DNA of 42,763 nucleotides, from the NCBI GenBank assembly GCA_020024465.1, contig JAHHTT010000016.1, positions 1 through 42,763 of the forward strand, given 5' to 3'. Both the position numbers and the translations under genes were made by a program. This document shows positions 1 through 7,628 of the stretch, piece by piece. How positions within the stretch are numbered: the stretch's first letter is position 1; each line of letters opens with the position of its first letter. This DNA is from Odoribacter sp. Lineage in GTDB: Bacteria > Bacteroidota > Bacteroidia > Bacteroidales > Marinifilaceae. The notes below the pieces were generated by a model. The model was given only the letters and a program-made list of their open reading frames with translations, was not told the origin of the DNA and searched no databases.

Positions 1-599
1 ATATAATTTAATGGAACATATTGAGGATTTATTCTTATCTGAGTAGAATCCTTACCATACATCAATATATATTCTTTTTCTTTGACTAGAGTCTTATATT
101 TATGAGTAGTTTTAACACCACTAACAGTTGACATCTTTACACAAATACTACTTATAAAATTATTTGCACCAAACACTTCATTGCATAATAATCTTAAATA
201 TGCAAAATTAGCATCATCTATCTGTACATAAAATATCCCATCCTTTGATAATAAAGTATGTAACAAATGTATTCTCTTATACATAAGATTCAACCAATCA
301 CTATGACACATATTATCATCATAATTAGGGTTATCAACACTGATATTATAAGGTGGATCAATATAGATACACTTAACTTGCCCTGCATAATCTTGTTCAA
401 GTGCTTTTAATGCAAGGAGATTGTCGCCATGTATCAGCATATTACCTTTCCAAGGCTTACCATTAGGTAAAACTCCAGTTTCAGGTTCACCGTATGAATA
501 CTCTTTATTCTCAATAAGAATACGAGGTTCTAATGGTTTACGTTCTTTATTCTTGTCAATCCAAGTCAATTCCAATTTATATTTATTGTTCTGTGCCAT
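1..599 (-). CDS. Type III (Mod-like) adenine-specific DNA methyltransferase, N-terminal part, cut by window edge
   Basis: Predicted to methylate adenine in duplex DNA as the modification arm of a restriction-type system. The first 199 residues are visible. They hold HGDN (57-60) and the catalytic motif IV, DPPYN (81-85), preceded by a KCIYI strand. Motif IV near the N-terminus, ahead of the expected FxGxG motif I, is the beta-class order of type III Mod enzymes; motif I lies beyond the edge. The opening LTWIDKNK is typical of Mod relatives found beside helicases. The ATG at 597-599 overlaps the end of the upstream membrane-protein gene by 17 bp, so this is the fifth gene of the same operon. 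A restriction subunit (Res) may follow outside the window, which cannot be seen. The family call is firm; the system type is inference. Confidence 0.88.
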   Translation of the reverse strand, partial: MAQNNKYKLELTWIDKNKERKPLEPRILIENKEYSYGEPETGVLPNGKPWKGNMLIHGDNLLALKALEQDYAGQVKCIYIDPPYNISVDNPNYDDNMCHSDWLNLMYKRIHLLHTLLSKDGIFYVQIDDANFAYLRLLCNEVFGANNFISSICVKMSTVSGVKTTHKYKTLVKEKEYILMYGKDSTQIRINPQYVPLNY

Positions 600-1452
600 T
601 TTCTTCTCTTCTTAAAATTTTGTTTATAGTTTCCTGCTCATAATCTATCAAATCACTTATGGTTTTCTGAATATCGTCTGCCTCAATATACTGCATTGCT
701 TCTTTCATCCTTGTTGATATTATCTCTTTATTTTTACTTGTTATTTGGTAATTAAACTCTATTATTATATCCCAAATTCTTTGACCTTGGGATATATGTG
801 TATGTTTCTCTTGCTGATATTCTTTTGTTTTATTCACGTACATTCCCCTTAGCAAATCGTCACCCCCATTGTGACCAAAAACTTCAAACATATACCAATC
901 AATATCTTCTAACAAAGCGCAGAATTCATCTGAATATGACTTTAATTTTGCTATGAAATCACCTTCTTCTTTGGTTAATTTATTTGAAAACATAATTCCT
1001 TTCGAGAAATCTGCAATACCAAATCTATCAATAATTTGTTTTAGTGACGCTCTGACTTCTTTTATTTGCATACTTGCATTAGTCTCTTTTATAAGAATTC
1101 TGTCTGCTATTTCATTCATATCATTAAAACTAAAAGACTTATAATATTCCGCAAGTTTTATTTTCAACTCAGTAAGCCATTGACTTTTTTGTTGATAATG
1201 CAGAATGTTAATCTGGAGCCTTCTGTTGTTGTCATTCTCATTTTGATTCTGGTTTAATTGTTTGTGCAGAACATAAAACGCTATGAAACTACTCAAAACT
1301 GTCCCTATATACGCTCCCCAAAAGTTTAACCAATCTGTATCTTTTCCAACAAATTCAAAAAAAGCAGGTTTTAATATGAAATAATTAATGCTTATAGGCG
1401 CTATTATGACTAGTAAAATTACTAACCAATATTTTTTTACTATGTCTATCAT
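583..1452 (-). CDS. Two-helix membrane protein with cytoplasmic coiled-coil/helical domain, unknown function
   Basis: I do not recognise a named family. The protein has 289 residues from the preferred start. Hydrophobic segments lie at about 9-27 and 43-62, separated by a short polar loop containing KDTDWLNFWG. A W-x-x-FWG-x-Y-x-G pattern before the second helix recurs in many small bacterial membrane proteins of unknown role. The remaining 225 residues are polar, helix-rich and Asn/Gln/Lys/Glu-rich, probably in the cytoplasm. An in-frame ATG 15 bases upstream (1467) exists, but the start at 1452 is preferred: it overlaps the helicase stop in a TAATG junction and has GGAGGG just upstream. Its position between helicase and methyltransferase genes, overlapping both, argues that it belongs to the same system, perhaps as membrane anchor or effector (inference). 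Confidence 0.8.
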   Translation of the reverse strand: MIDIVKKYWLVILLVIIAPISINYFILKPAFFEFVGKDTDWLNFWGAYIGTVLSSFIAFYVLHKQLNQNQNENDNNRRLQINILHYQQKSQWLTELKIKLAEYYKSFSFNDMNEIADRILIKETNASMQIKEVRASLKQIIDRFGIADFSKGIMFSNKLTKEEGDFIAKLKSYSDEFCALLEDIDWYMFEVFGHNGGDDLLRGMYVNKTKEYQQEKHTHISQGQRIWDIIIEFNYQITSKNKEIISTRMKEAMQYIEADDIQKTISDLIDYEQETINKILRREENGTEQ

Positions 1453-4313
1453 TACTCTACCCTCCATTTTATTGTAAACATATTTTCCCTAATTACTTTC
1501 TGCTTCAACATCTTTTCAATCTTATCAAGCAACATATCTTTCTTCTCGTCAATTTCATCCTGTGCTTCATAAAGATTCTGGCGTTTCTCTGTGCGTTTTT
1601 TCTCCAGTTCCTTGATTGCTCGTTGAGCAGAAACCTTATCATCAAGCCGGGTTATCTTTTTCGCTTCTGACTTTCTCAGGCGTATTTCCTGGTCAAGATC
1701 TGAAATTTCCTTTTCAAGACCGAGTTTCATATCATCAGCCCAGTTATCCAGTTTATCCATTTCTTCATCGAAGAATTTACTGTTCCTATCAGCAGAATCA
1801 GCTACTATTCCATTCTGTATTTCTGAAATCTTTTCTTTCAGCTTTTCCTGAATGCCGTTGTCAATAGCTTCATTTCCGATTATTTCTGCCGGAAGACTTA
1901 ACATTCTTTCTGCAATGTCTGGATATACATAACTTCCGTCTTGCTTTAGACAGGCTATGACAAGATGGTCTTCCTGCTCAAATGAATCTATTGCTATTTT
2001 TTCAACCATCATATATCCACCAGTTCCAACGAGTTCATCTAACAGCTTCATCTTCCCTTCTGTTTCAAAATAGTGAAACTCAACAAAGCCTGACTCTAAT
2101 TCTTTTGCTTTATAGGATGAAATGATTTCCTTTGCTAACGGATGTCCCATACGAAAAGGCTGTACATCATCTGCTTTTGCTGCACCTTTTTCAAGGGTGA
2201 ACTTCTCACCGGCATATTCTCCGCTTATCAATTTAAACGAGTATTCATTGGGGTTAAATTCTGCCTTGCCTCTTAAAACATAATGGATAAGTAGCCAAAG
2301 GTTCTTTTCAAACTGATTCAGATTCTTTCTGCTTTCAGCAAGATTATCTCTTAATTTCTCCTTTACAGAGTCGTCAAAGTTCTCCAGCAACGCAGAACGG
2401 GCTTTTATCATCTTTTCAGATATTTGCTCTTGCAGTTCTGCTTGCAGACAGTCAAAGGCATAGGCTATTTCATCAGGTGTTCTGCAATCATTGTATATCT
2501 GGGCGATTCGTTTCTCAAAATCAACTCCGTTCCCGATACTACCCAATACTTCATCACTTGCCCCAAATACTCCATTGAACAATTGGAATTTCTGATCCAA
2601 CAGTTCATATACTCGTATGTCAGCAGCATTGCTCTTATTGAGGAAGTTTATTACTACAACATCAAACTTTTGTCCATATCTGTGGCATCTTCCAATTCGC
2701 TGCTCTATACGTTGCGGATTCCAAGGCATATCATAGTTTACTATCAACGAACAGAATTGAAGGTTGATACCTTCTGCAGCAGCTTCGGTAGCAATCATGA
2801 TGGTTGCTTCATTCTTAAAGTAATCCACGATTGCAGCTCTTCTGTCTGCCGTAGGTGAACCTGTCATCTTTGGCGTTCCCTTATGTTCAGCCAACCATTC
2901 ATTATAGATAACGGTAGATTCTTTATCTGTGTTGGTTCCGTTAAAACGGACAACTTTTCCCTTAAATCCCCTCTTCTCCAACAGTTCGTAGAGGAATTCC
3001 TGTGTACGCTTTGATTCTGTAAAGATTAAGGCCTTCTGTACTGCACCCAAGTTCTTTAATTGTTCAAATCCTTTCTCCAATGCAACAAACAGATGTTCTG
3101 CCTTACTGTTCTTTTTAATTTCCTCCGCCAGGTCTCTAAACTGTTTCAGTTCCTCTATCTCTTTTTTAATTCCTTCGATGTCATCAGGGTGAAGTTCTTC
3201 TGCCTCTTCAAATTCAGCTTCTTCATTATCGACCCATTGGTCATTATCATCCTCATAATCAACAATGACTTCATTTTCCCCTATATATAAATCATCCGCT
3301 CTGTTCAGTTTATCTTGCAGATGATTGATAAGTGAGCAGAAAGTACCGTATATGGCGTATGTTGATGAAGCAAGCAACTTACGTAGTATCAGAGTCATCA
3401 ACTGTCTCTGACTATTCGGCAAAGCGTAAAGTCTTGGCTTGCTAAGGTATTCTGTTACCATATCATACAACCGTTGTTCATTCTCTGTTGGGTAAAATTC
3501 TTCTACAATCGCTATACGCTTTGTATATTTGATATATTCAAGGACCTGTCTTCTTAAAGTTCTTTTACAAACAGGTTGCAGTCTTCTTCTTAGCTCTTGA
3601 AACTCTGCCTGTGTGATATTGTGTCCAAACTGGCTTTTAAAGCTCTTCAGGTCACCAAACACATAATCATCGATAATAGAGACCAAGCCATATAGTTCCA
3701 GAATGGAATTTTGCAATGGTGTGGCAGTCATCAGAATCTTCTTTTTTGATTCTAAGGCTGTTCTAATTGCATTGGCTGTTATATTCTGCGGTTTATACAC
3801 ATTACGTAGTCTGTGCGCTTCATCAATGATGACCAAATTCCAGTCGGTTCGTCTTATGTAAGCTGCCTTGGTTTTTGCAAATTGAAGGGAACATATAACA
3901 ATACTTTCCCTATCAAATGGATTAAAAACACCATTCTCTATCAATGAATTGAATGACTTTGATTCCATTATAACAGATGGCAAATAGAATTTCTCCAGCA
4001 ACTCACTTGACCATTGCTTGCGCAAATTGGCGGGACATATCACCAGCAATCTCCTTTTATGTTCAGACCAGTGCTGTGACAGGATGATTCCTGCTTCTAT
4101 GGTTTTTCCTAATCCTACCTCGTCAGCTAATATCGCACCCTTTGACAGTGGTGACTTAAACGCAAATAATGCTGCTTCCACCTGATGAGGTGTAAGATCT
4201 ACCTGCGCATCCTGCAATGAAGCCGTTAACTTGTTCAAGTCATTGGCCGGAAGTCTTCTAGTCAGGAAGTTCGCTATATATTTTGCCTGATATTCTGTTA
4301 TATTATAATTCAT
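1452..4313 (-). CDS. SNF2-family DEAH-box helicase/translocase of a defence-type operon
   Basis: Superfamily 2 ATPase of the SNF2/RapA type, expected to move on duplex DNA. Of 953 residues, the N-terminal lobe shows Walker A DEVGLGKT (64-71), Walker B DEAH (164-167) and motif III TATP (197-200). The C-terminal lobe shows ALIFTES (428-434), IATEAAAEGINLQ (507-519) and the arginine-finger motif QRIGRCHRYGQ (538-548). A strongly acidic linker lies at about 353-379 between the lobes, and long charged coiled coils fill the last 150 residues. No nuclease motif is evident. Helicases of this length next to a Mod-type methyltransferase are known in restriction-like loci; the related DISARM DrmD also belongs to SNF2. 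It starts 14 bp after the GIY-YIG gene and its stop overlaps the next start by one base, consistent with coupled translation. Confidence 0.92.
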   Translation of the reverse strand: MNYNITEYQAKYIANFLTRRLPANDLNKLTASLQDAQVDLTPHQVEAALFAFKSPLSKGAILADEVGLGKTIEAGIILSQHWSEHKRRLLVICPANLRKQWSSELLEKFYLPSVIMESKSFNSLIENGVFNPFDRESIVICSLQFAKTKAAYIRRTDWNLVIIDEAHRLRNVYKPQNITANAIRTALESKKKILMTATPLQNSILELYGLVSIIDDYVFGDLKSFKSQFGHNITQAEFQELRRRLQPVCKRTLRRQVLEYIKYTKRIAIVEEFYPTENEQRLYDMVTEYLSKPRLYALPNSQRQLMTLILRKLLASSTYAIYGTFCSLINHLQDKLNRADDLYIGENEVIVDYEDDNDQWVDNEEAEFEEAEELHPDDIEGIKKEIEELKQFRDLAEEIKKNSKAEHLFVALEKGFEQLKNLGAVQKALIFTESKRTQEFLYELLEKRGFKGKVVRFNGTNTDKESTVIYNEWLAEHKGTPKMTGSPTADRRAAIVDYFKNEATIMIATEAAAEGINLQFCSLIVNYDMPWNPQRIEQRIGRCHRYGQKFDVVVINFLNKSNAADIRVYELLDQKFQLFNGVFGASDEVLGSIGNGVDFEKRIAQIYNDCRTPDEIAYAFDCLQAELQEQISEKMIKARSALLENFDDSVKEKLRDNLAESRKNLNQFEKNLWLLIHYVLRGKAEFNPNEYSFKLISGEYAGEKFTLEKGAAKADDVQPFRMGHPLAKEIISSYKAKELESGFVEFHYFETEGKMKLLDELVGTGGYMMVEKIAIDSFEQEDHLVIACLKQDGSYVYPDIAERMLSLPAEIIGNEAIDNGIQEKLKEKISEIQNGIVADSADRNSKFFDEEMDKLDNWADDMKLGLEKEISDLDQEIRLRKSEAKKITRLDDKVSAQRAIKELEKKRTEKRQNLYEAQDEIDEKKDMLLDKIEKMLKQKVIRENMFTIKWRVE

Positions 4314-4327
4314 CTTTTTTACGGTTG

Positions 4328-5161
4328 TTACTTGTATTTCTCCACCAGCTCTTTAAACTTACAGCACATCTTATAAAGCCAGTTTATGCCGTCATCCCAG
4401 GTTTGTTTATCATCTATATCAAAAGCTCGCTCAATTAAGAATCTTGAAGCTTTGTTGGCTTCTCTCCATTGCACTTTCATTCCCAGTTCTTCTTCTATCT
4501 GCTGTGACATAGACTGAAATTTGTAGAATATACTTTTATCGCTGTCTATATACAGACCGACTGACAGCTCTCTTTTCTGTCTGCTGGCTGTCATGCAGAT
4601 ATGAAAATTTGACGAGCCAACACTTAAATCATACCAATGTTGAGCGTATGGCTTACGCAGCTTAAACATTGATGAAAAAACTGTATCTGTATAGGCATTC
4701 TCATTGAATCTCTTCCAAAAATCAAACTGAATAGAAGCAGTATCGGACATTACTGAATCAGATGAGTTGTGTACTGTTCTTTTATTATCAGAAGCTATTC
4801 CTGTCTCACAATCAATAGGTTGGTTATTTTCATATTCAATGATTTCAGCATCATCTATAGCTGTAGCTATATCCCTGAATATATCCAGGGCTACTTGCGG
4901 AGCGACATTAAAGAACTCCCTGTTCTGCCTGATACGAAGATTGGTAAGTCTGTCTATCGTCTTATGGACAATTTTCTCTACTTCATTATACTTTGTTGTC
5001 TTGATAGTAGCAAATATCTCAAAAGGCAATGGCACTGCTGTATTATCAAGTTCCTTAGACCTTACATCAACCGGTCTCGAACTTTTCCCTATCTTTATCC
5101 AGTCTTCCTTAAAACTCGGATTGGTTAATATATATACATACCCTGATTCCTGGTTTTTCAT
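4328..5161 (-). CDS. GIY-YIG (T5orf172-type) domain protein with DUF4268-like C-terminal domain
   Basis: Predicted nuclease or DNA-binding protein. Residues 7-100 resemble the T5orf172/MUG113 branch of the GIY-YIG fold: GYVYILTNP (7-15) stands for GIY, IKIGKS (22-27) for YIG, followed by R34 in VRSKELD and E62 in NEVEKIVH at the positions of the catalytic Arg and Glu. Residues from about 147 to the end (FDFWKRFNE, RKPYAQHW, WREANKASRFL) look like DUF4268, a domain met in restriction-associated proteins. The linker at 100-145 is Asp/Ser-rich and probably flexible. The gene lies one base downstream of the XRE regulator stop and 14 bp before the helicase start. Whether it cuts DNA cannot be judged from sequence. 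The GIY-YIG part is quite sure, the DUF4268 part moderately so. Confidence 0.82.
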   Translation of the reverse strand: MKNQESGYVYILTNPSFKEDWIKIGKSSRPVDVRSKELDNTAVPLPFEIFATIKTTKYNEVEKIVHKTIDRLTNLRIRQNREFFNVAPQVALDIFRDIATAIDDAEIIEYENNQPIDCETGIASDNKRTVHNSSDSVMSDTASIQFDFWKRFNENAYTDTVFSSMFKLRKPYAQHWYDLSVGSSNFHICMTASRQKRELSVGLYIDSDKSIFYKFQSMSQQIEEELGMKVQWREANKASRFLIERAFDIDDKQTWDDGINWLYKMCCKFKELVEKYK

Positions 5162-5162
5162 A

Positions 5163-5363
5163 TTATCTATTATTAAGTAAGTCCTTAATGTTCACTTCCA
5201 AAAGTTCGGCTATTTTTGCCAAAGTATATAAATCCGGCTGTGATGTGTTTGTACACCACTTTGAAACGGTTGATTGATCCTTACCTAACGTTTCAGCCAA
5301 CCATTTCCCGGTTTTCTGCTTTTCTACCAATACTACTTTTATCCTGTTCAGATTTTCCATCAT
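5163..5363 (-). CDS. XRE/Cro-type helix-turn-helix regulator
   Basis: Small DNA-binding repressor of 66 residues made almost entirely of one HTH_3 domain. The recognition region reads KWLAETLGKDQSTVSKWCTN, followed by QPDLYTLAKIAELLEVNIKDLL, the classic five-helix Cro/C1 pattern. It is the first gene of the minus-strand defence operon, ends one base before the GIY-YIG start, and sits directly downstream of a promoter overlapped by a 19-bp dyad (5373-5391). This fits an autoregulated control protein like the C proteins of restriction systems (inference). Two adjacent ATG codons (5363 and 5360) could start it; the choice changes one residue. Confidence 0.9.
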   Translation of the reverse strand: MMENLNRIKVVLVEKQKTGKWLAETLGKDQSTVSKWCTNTSQPDLYTLAKIAELLEVNIKDLLNNR

Positions 5364-5372
5364 CTCAAAACT

Positions 5373-5391
5373 ATTTGTGTTAAACGCAAAT
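5373..5391. promoter_or_regulatory. 19-bp dyad, probable operator for the XRE regulator
   Basis: ATTTGTGTTAAACGCAAAT is an imperfect palindrome: 16 of the 18 positions around the central base are symmetric, with arms ATTTGTG and CGCAAAT. It covers the 3' half of the -7 box and the likely transcription start, where a bound dimer would block RNA polymerase. Size and symmetry suit a Cro/C1-type dimer. That the adjacent XRE protein binds it is inference. Confidence 0.6.
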
Positions 5392-5417
5392 ATAAAACTT
5401 TATTTTAATTTACTCAA
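5387..5417 (-). promoter_or_regulatory. Promoter of the XRE/GIY-YIG/helicase/methyltransferase operon
   Basis: Read on the minus strand, a TTG (-33 element) at 5417-5415 is followed after 20 bases by TATATTTG (5394-5387), a full match to the Bacteroidota -7 consensus TAnnTTTG. Transcription would start near 5380, leaving a leader of about 20 bases before the regulator ATG. No other good promoter is seen within the operon, so all five genes probably depend on this one. Confidence 0.7.
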
Positions 5418-5831
5418 TTATATGGTTTGTCTATCTCTAAAAATGGCTATCAAATTTGAATACGATCAACTGATTTCTTTTACATTCTAATTATCAGCAC
5501 TCCAACCGACTTTACAGATTCTTCCAAGTGAATTAAATGGTGTGATATTATTCTGAACTGTTAATTCATCATATCCTCCATTCCCCCTTTCAACGGCGAA
5601 ACATCCCCCTCGGATGTCTCACTTCCCTCCCACCTTTTACCGTTCTTCATCCGAAGATTGTCCGAAGCTCATCCGAAAGGAATAGGACGAGCATCCCCAA
5701 AGGTTGCCATTATCTACGGATGAAGGCAAAAGGGACATGAGTGCAAAAACAGCAAAACATCAAAGAAGAACTGCCCCCGACCAACAATATAATTTATTCA
5801 TACGATTTTTTTTATTACCATTCTTTTCTAT
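5418..5831. other. Intergenic stretch without a gene; short repeats at 5601-5733
   Basis: No convincing coding frame is present. The left part is AT-rich. From about 5580 the sequence turns C- and G-richer and holds repeated words: TCCGAA at 5650, 5661 and 5672 (11-bp spacing), a hairpin ACATCC/GGATGT (5601-5606 with 5612-5617), and inverted words CTTCATCCG (5645-5653) with CGGATGAAG (5717-5725), flanked by CCTTTT (5633-5638) with AAAAGG (5728-5733). It marks the border between the defence operon and the envelope genes. Function unknown. Confidence 0.5.
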
Positions 5832-5839
5832 TAAATTTG
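5832..5839 (+). promoter_or_regulatory. -7 promoter box of the OmpA/DUF1460/lpoB cluster
   Basis: TAAATTTG matches TAnnTTTG 37 bp upstream of the OmpA-lipoprotein ATG. The expected -33 region is T-rich but has no TTG. A start near 5846 would leave a leader of about 30 bases. Confidence 0.5.
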
Positions 5840-5875
5840 TATTGAAAAGCAAAAACTCAAACAAACCTATTGTCT

Positions 5876-6706
5876 ATGACAAAAATTATTTATTTATTTT
5901 GTATCATGGTACTTACATTTTCTTGTGTAAGCAAAAACAAGTTCACGATTGCAGAAAATGGACGCCTGGCAGCCCTTAGCCGCGAAAGGGCTTTGCAAAA
6001 AGATTTAAATCACGCCAAAGAAGAAAACGAGCGTCTGCAACAACAAACCAACCGTTTAATCCAAGATACCATCCGCATGGGGAAATCCCTGAGAGACTAT
6101 CGCCAATCGCTTTACTCCAACCTGTCAGCACAAGAGAAACTGAATGTACTGTTAAAAGAAAAAATGGACAAACTGACAGAACGAGAAGCGACAATCAATG
6201 AACTGCAGAATGAGATCAATGCTCAAAAAGAAAAAGTCCATGCACTGTTGAACAGTGTCAAAGAGGCTCTTTTAGGATTCAACAGTGATGAACTAAGCGT
6301 TACACAGAAAAACGGTAAAGTGTATGTAGCCATGTCAAACAAACTGTTGTTCCAATCCGGAAGCGCCACTGTCAATAAACAGGGAAAGACGGCATTGGGA
6401 AAATTGGCAGAAGTCCTGAAGAAGCAGGCGGATATTGATATTTTAATCGAAGGCCACACAGATACCCAACCAATTAAAACGGTCCAGTTCAAAGACAATT
6501 GGGATTTAAGCGTTGTGCGTGCAACATCTGTCGTCCGCATCCTGACGGAGGAATATGGAGTAAATCCATTGCAAATCGTACCCTCCGGCCGTGGGGAATA
6601 TATGCCAATCGACAACAACAACTCTCCGGAAGGACGCGCCCGCAACCGCCGCACCGAAATCATCATGGCTCCCCGACTGGAAAAACTGATGAATATTTTA
6701 AAGTAA
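5876..6706 (+). CDS. OmpA-family peptidoglycan-binding outer-membrane lipoprotein
   Basis: Predicted to anchor the outer membrane to peptidoglycan. The 276-residue product opens with a short signal peptide ending in a lipobox (LTFSC, Cys about 17). A long coiled coil of roughly 100 residues follows (ERALQKDLNHAKEENERLQQ and onward). The C-terminal half is an OmpA domain: FQSGSATV, the peptidoglycan-contact segment EGHTDTQPI, NWDLSVVRATSVV, and the end block NSPEGRARNRRTEI. Length and order are typical of coiled-coil OmpA lipoproteins of Bacteroidales. An upstream in-frame TTG at 5870 could add two residues, but the ATG at 5876 is preferred. It is first of four co-directional envelope genes; the DUF1460 gene begins 18 bp after its stop. 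Confidence 0.92.
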   Translation: MTKIIYLFCIMVLTFSCVSKNKFTIAENGRLAALSRERALQKDLNHAKEENERLQQQTNRLIQDTIRMGKSLRDYRQSLYSNLSAQEKLNVLLKEKMDKLTEREATINELQNEINAQKEKVHALLNSVKEALLGFNSDELSVTQKNGKVYVAMSNKLLFQSGSATVNKQGKTALGKLAEVLKKQADIDILIEGHTDTQPIKTVQFKDNWDLSVVRATSVVRILTEEYGVNPLQIVPSGRGEYMPIDNNNSPEGRARNRRTEIIMAPRLEKLMNILK

Positions 6707-6724
6707 TCTAAACCCTCATATTTC

Positions 6725-7606
6725 ATGGCCATTATCTGCAAAATATTGTTTATCCTGTCTGCAAGTATTTTCGATACATGCCATTCGCCTGCAATTTCCG
6801 ATACAGACAGACTGGTGTTGCAAAAATTCTGGCATTACGCACAGGAAAATCATCTGGAAAACAAAGAAATAGGGGAACGGATTTCTTCAATCGCCCATTT
6901 TTTCCTTAATACCCCTTATCAAAGCAATACACTGAATACTCCGGACGGTGAAAAGCTTATGATCAACCTTCATGAATTAGATTGTGCTACATTCGTTGAC
7001 AATGTATTGGCGTTGGCTTTCTTGTCTGAATATTCTCCAAAATCCGAAGAGAAATTCAAACAAAACTTACAGCAAATCCGCTATCGGAAAGGAACGATTG
7101 AAGACTTCACCTCGCGTTTGCACTATTCATCCGACTGGCTATATGAAATGCAACAAGAGCAGTTGCTGGAAGATATTACTGCCGATCTGGGCGGCATCAA
7201 ATATACGAAAGAAATCTATTTCATGTCCAAACACCATGAACGGTACCCCGCTCTGAAAAACAATCTTCAATTCTTGAAAAAAATCAAAAACATAGAGGAT
7301 TCCATCAACAAACGGACGCATTATTACATTCCTAAGACGGAAATCGACAAGGTCTATTCGAAAATCAAATCCGGAGATATCATTTTAATCACCACCAACA
7401 TCGCCGGCATGGACATTTGCCATCTAGGCATTGCCCTTTCATATAAAGGGACAATACACCTGCTACACGCCTCCAGCGATTATAAAAAAGTGATGATAAG
7501 TCTGTCTCCCTTAAAAGAATATATGGCAAACATCCGTTCGCAGACCGGAATCATTCTTGGAAGAGCGCATCACAATATGGCACAGGATTTGTTTGAAAAA
7601 AAATGA
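6725..7606 (+). CDS. DUF1460 family protein, probable N-acetylmuramoyl-L-alanine amidase (NlpC/P60-like)
   Basis: DUF1460 enzymes, characterised structurally in Bacteroides, are papain-fold cysteine peptidases that release L-alanine-linked peptides from N-acetylmuramic acid, in cell-wall turnover or recycling. The family signature NLHELDCATFVDN (81-93) carries the presumed nucleophile C87. A second block, GDIILITTN, then GMDICHLGIA, carries the likely catalytic H233. The hydrophobic N-terminus (3-16) looks like a signal peptide; FDTC (16-19) is a poor lipobox, so export with or without lipidation is open. Length (293) suits the family. It lies between the OmpA lipoprotein and the LpoB-like gene in one apparent operon, which supports a cell-wall role. 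Confidence 0.88.
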   Translation: MAIICKILFILSASIFDTCHSPAISDTDRLVLQKFWHYAQENHLENKEIGERISSIAHFFLNTPYQSNTLNTPDGEKLMINLHELDCATFVDNVLALAFLSEYSPKSEEKFKQNLQQIRYRKGTIEDFTSRLHYSSDWLYEMQQEQLLEDITADLGGIKYTKEIYFMSKHHERYPALKNNLQFLKKIKNIEDSINKRTHYYIPKTEIDKVYSKIKSGDIILITTNIAGMDICHLGIALSYKGTIHLLHASSDYKKVMISLSPLKEYMANIRSQTGIILGRAHHNMAQDLFEKK

Positions 7607-7628
7607 CATAACCTATAATAAGAAAATC

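Noticed and set aside
1..5417. DISARM system
   Set aside because: The SNF2 helicase resembles DrmD, but the methyltransferase is Mod-type and no DrmA, DrmB or DrmC is present in view.
5704..5979. 91-codon plus-strand frame before and into the OmpA lipoprotein gene
   Set aside because: Low-complexity Phe/Lys-rich translation that overlaps the true gene in another frame and contains its promoter.
6223..6741. 172-codon minus-strand frame over the OmpA gene
   Set aside because: Antisense to the OmpA domain; no promoter, no domain.
7557..7628. Longer LpoB start overlapping the DUF1460 gene
   Set aside because: It would put 24 polar residues in front of a perfect lipoprotein signal peptide; the ATG at 7629 is the natural start.
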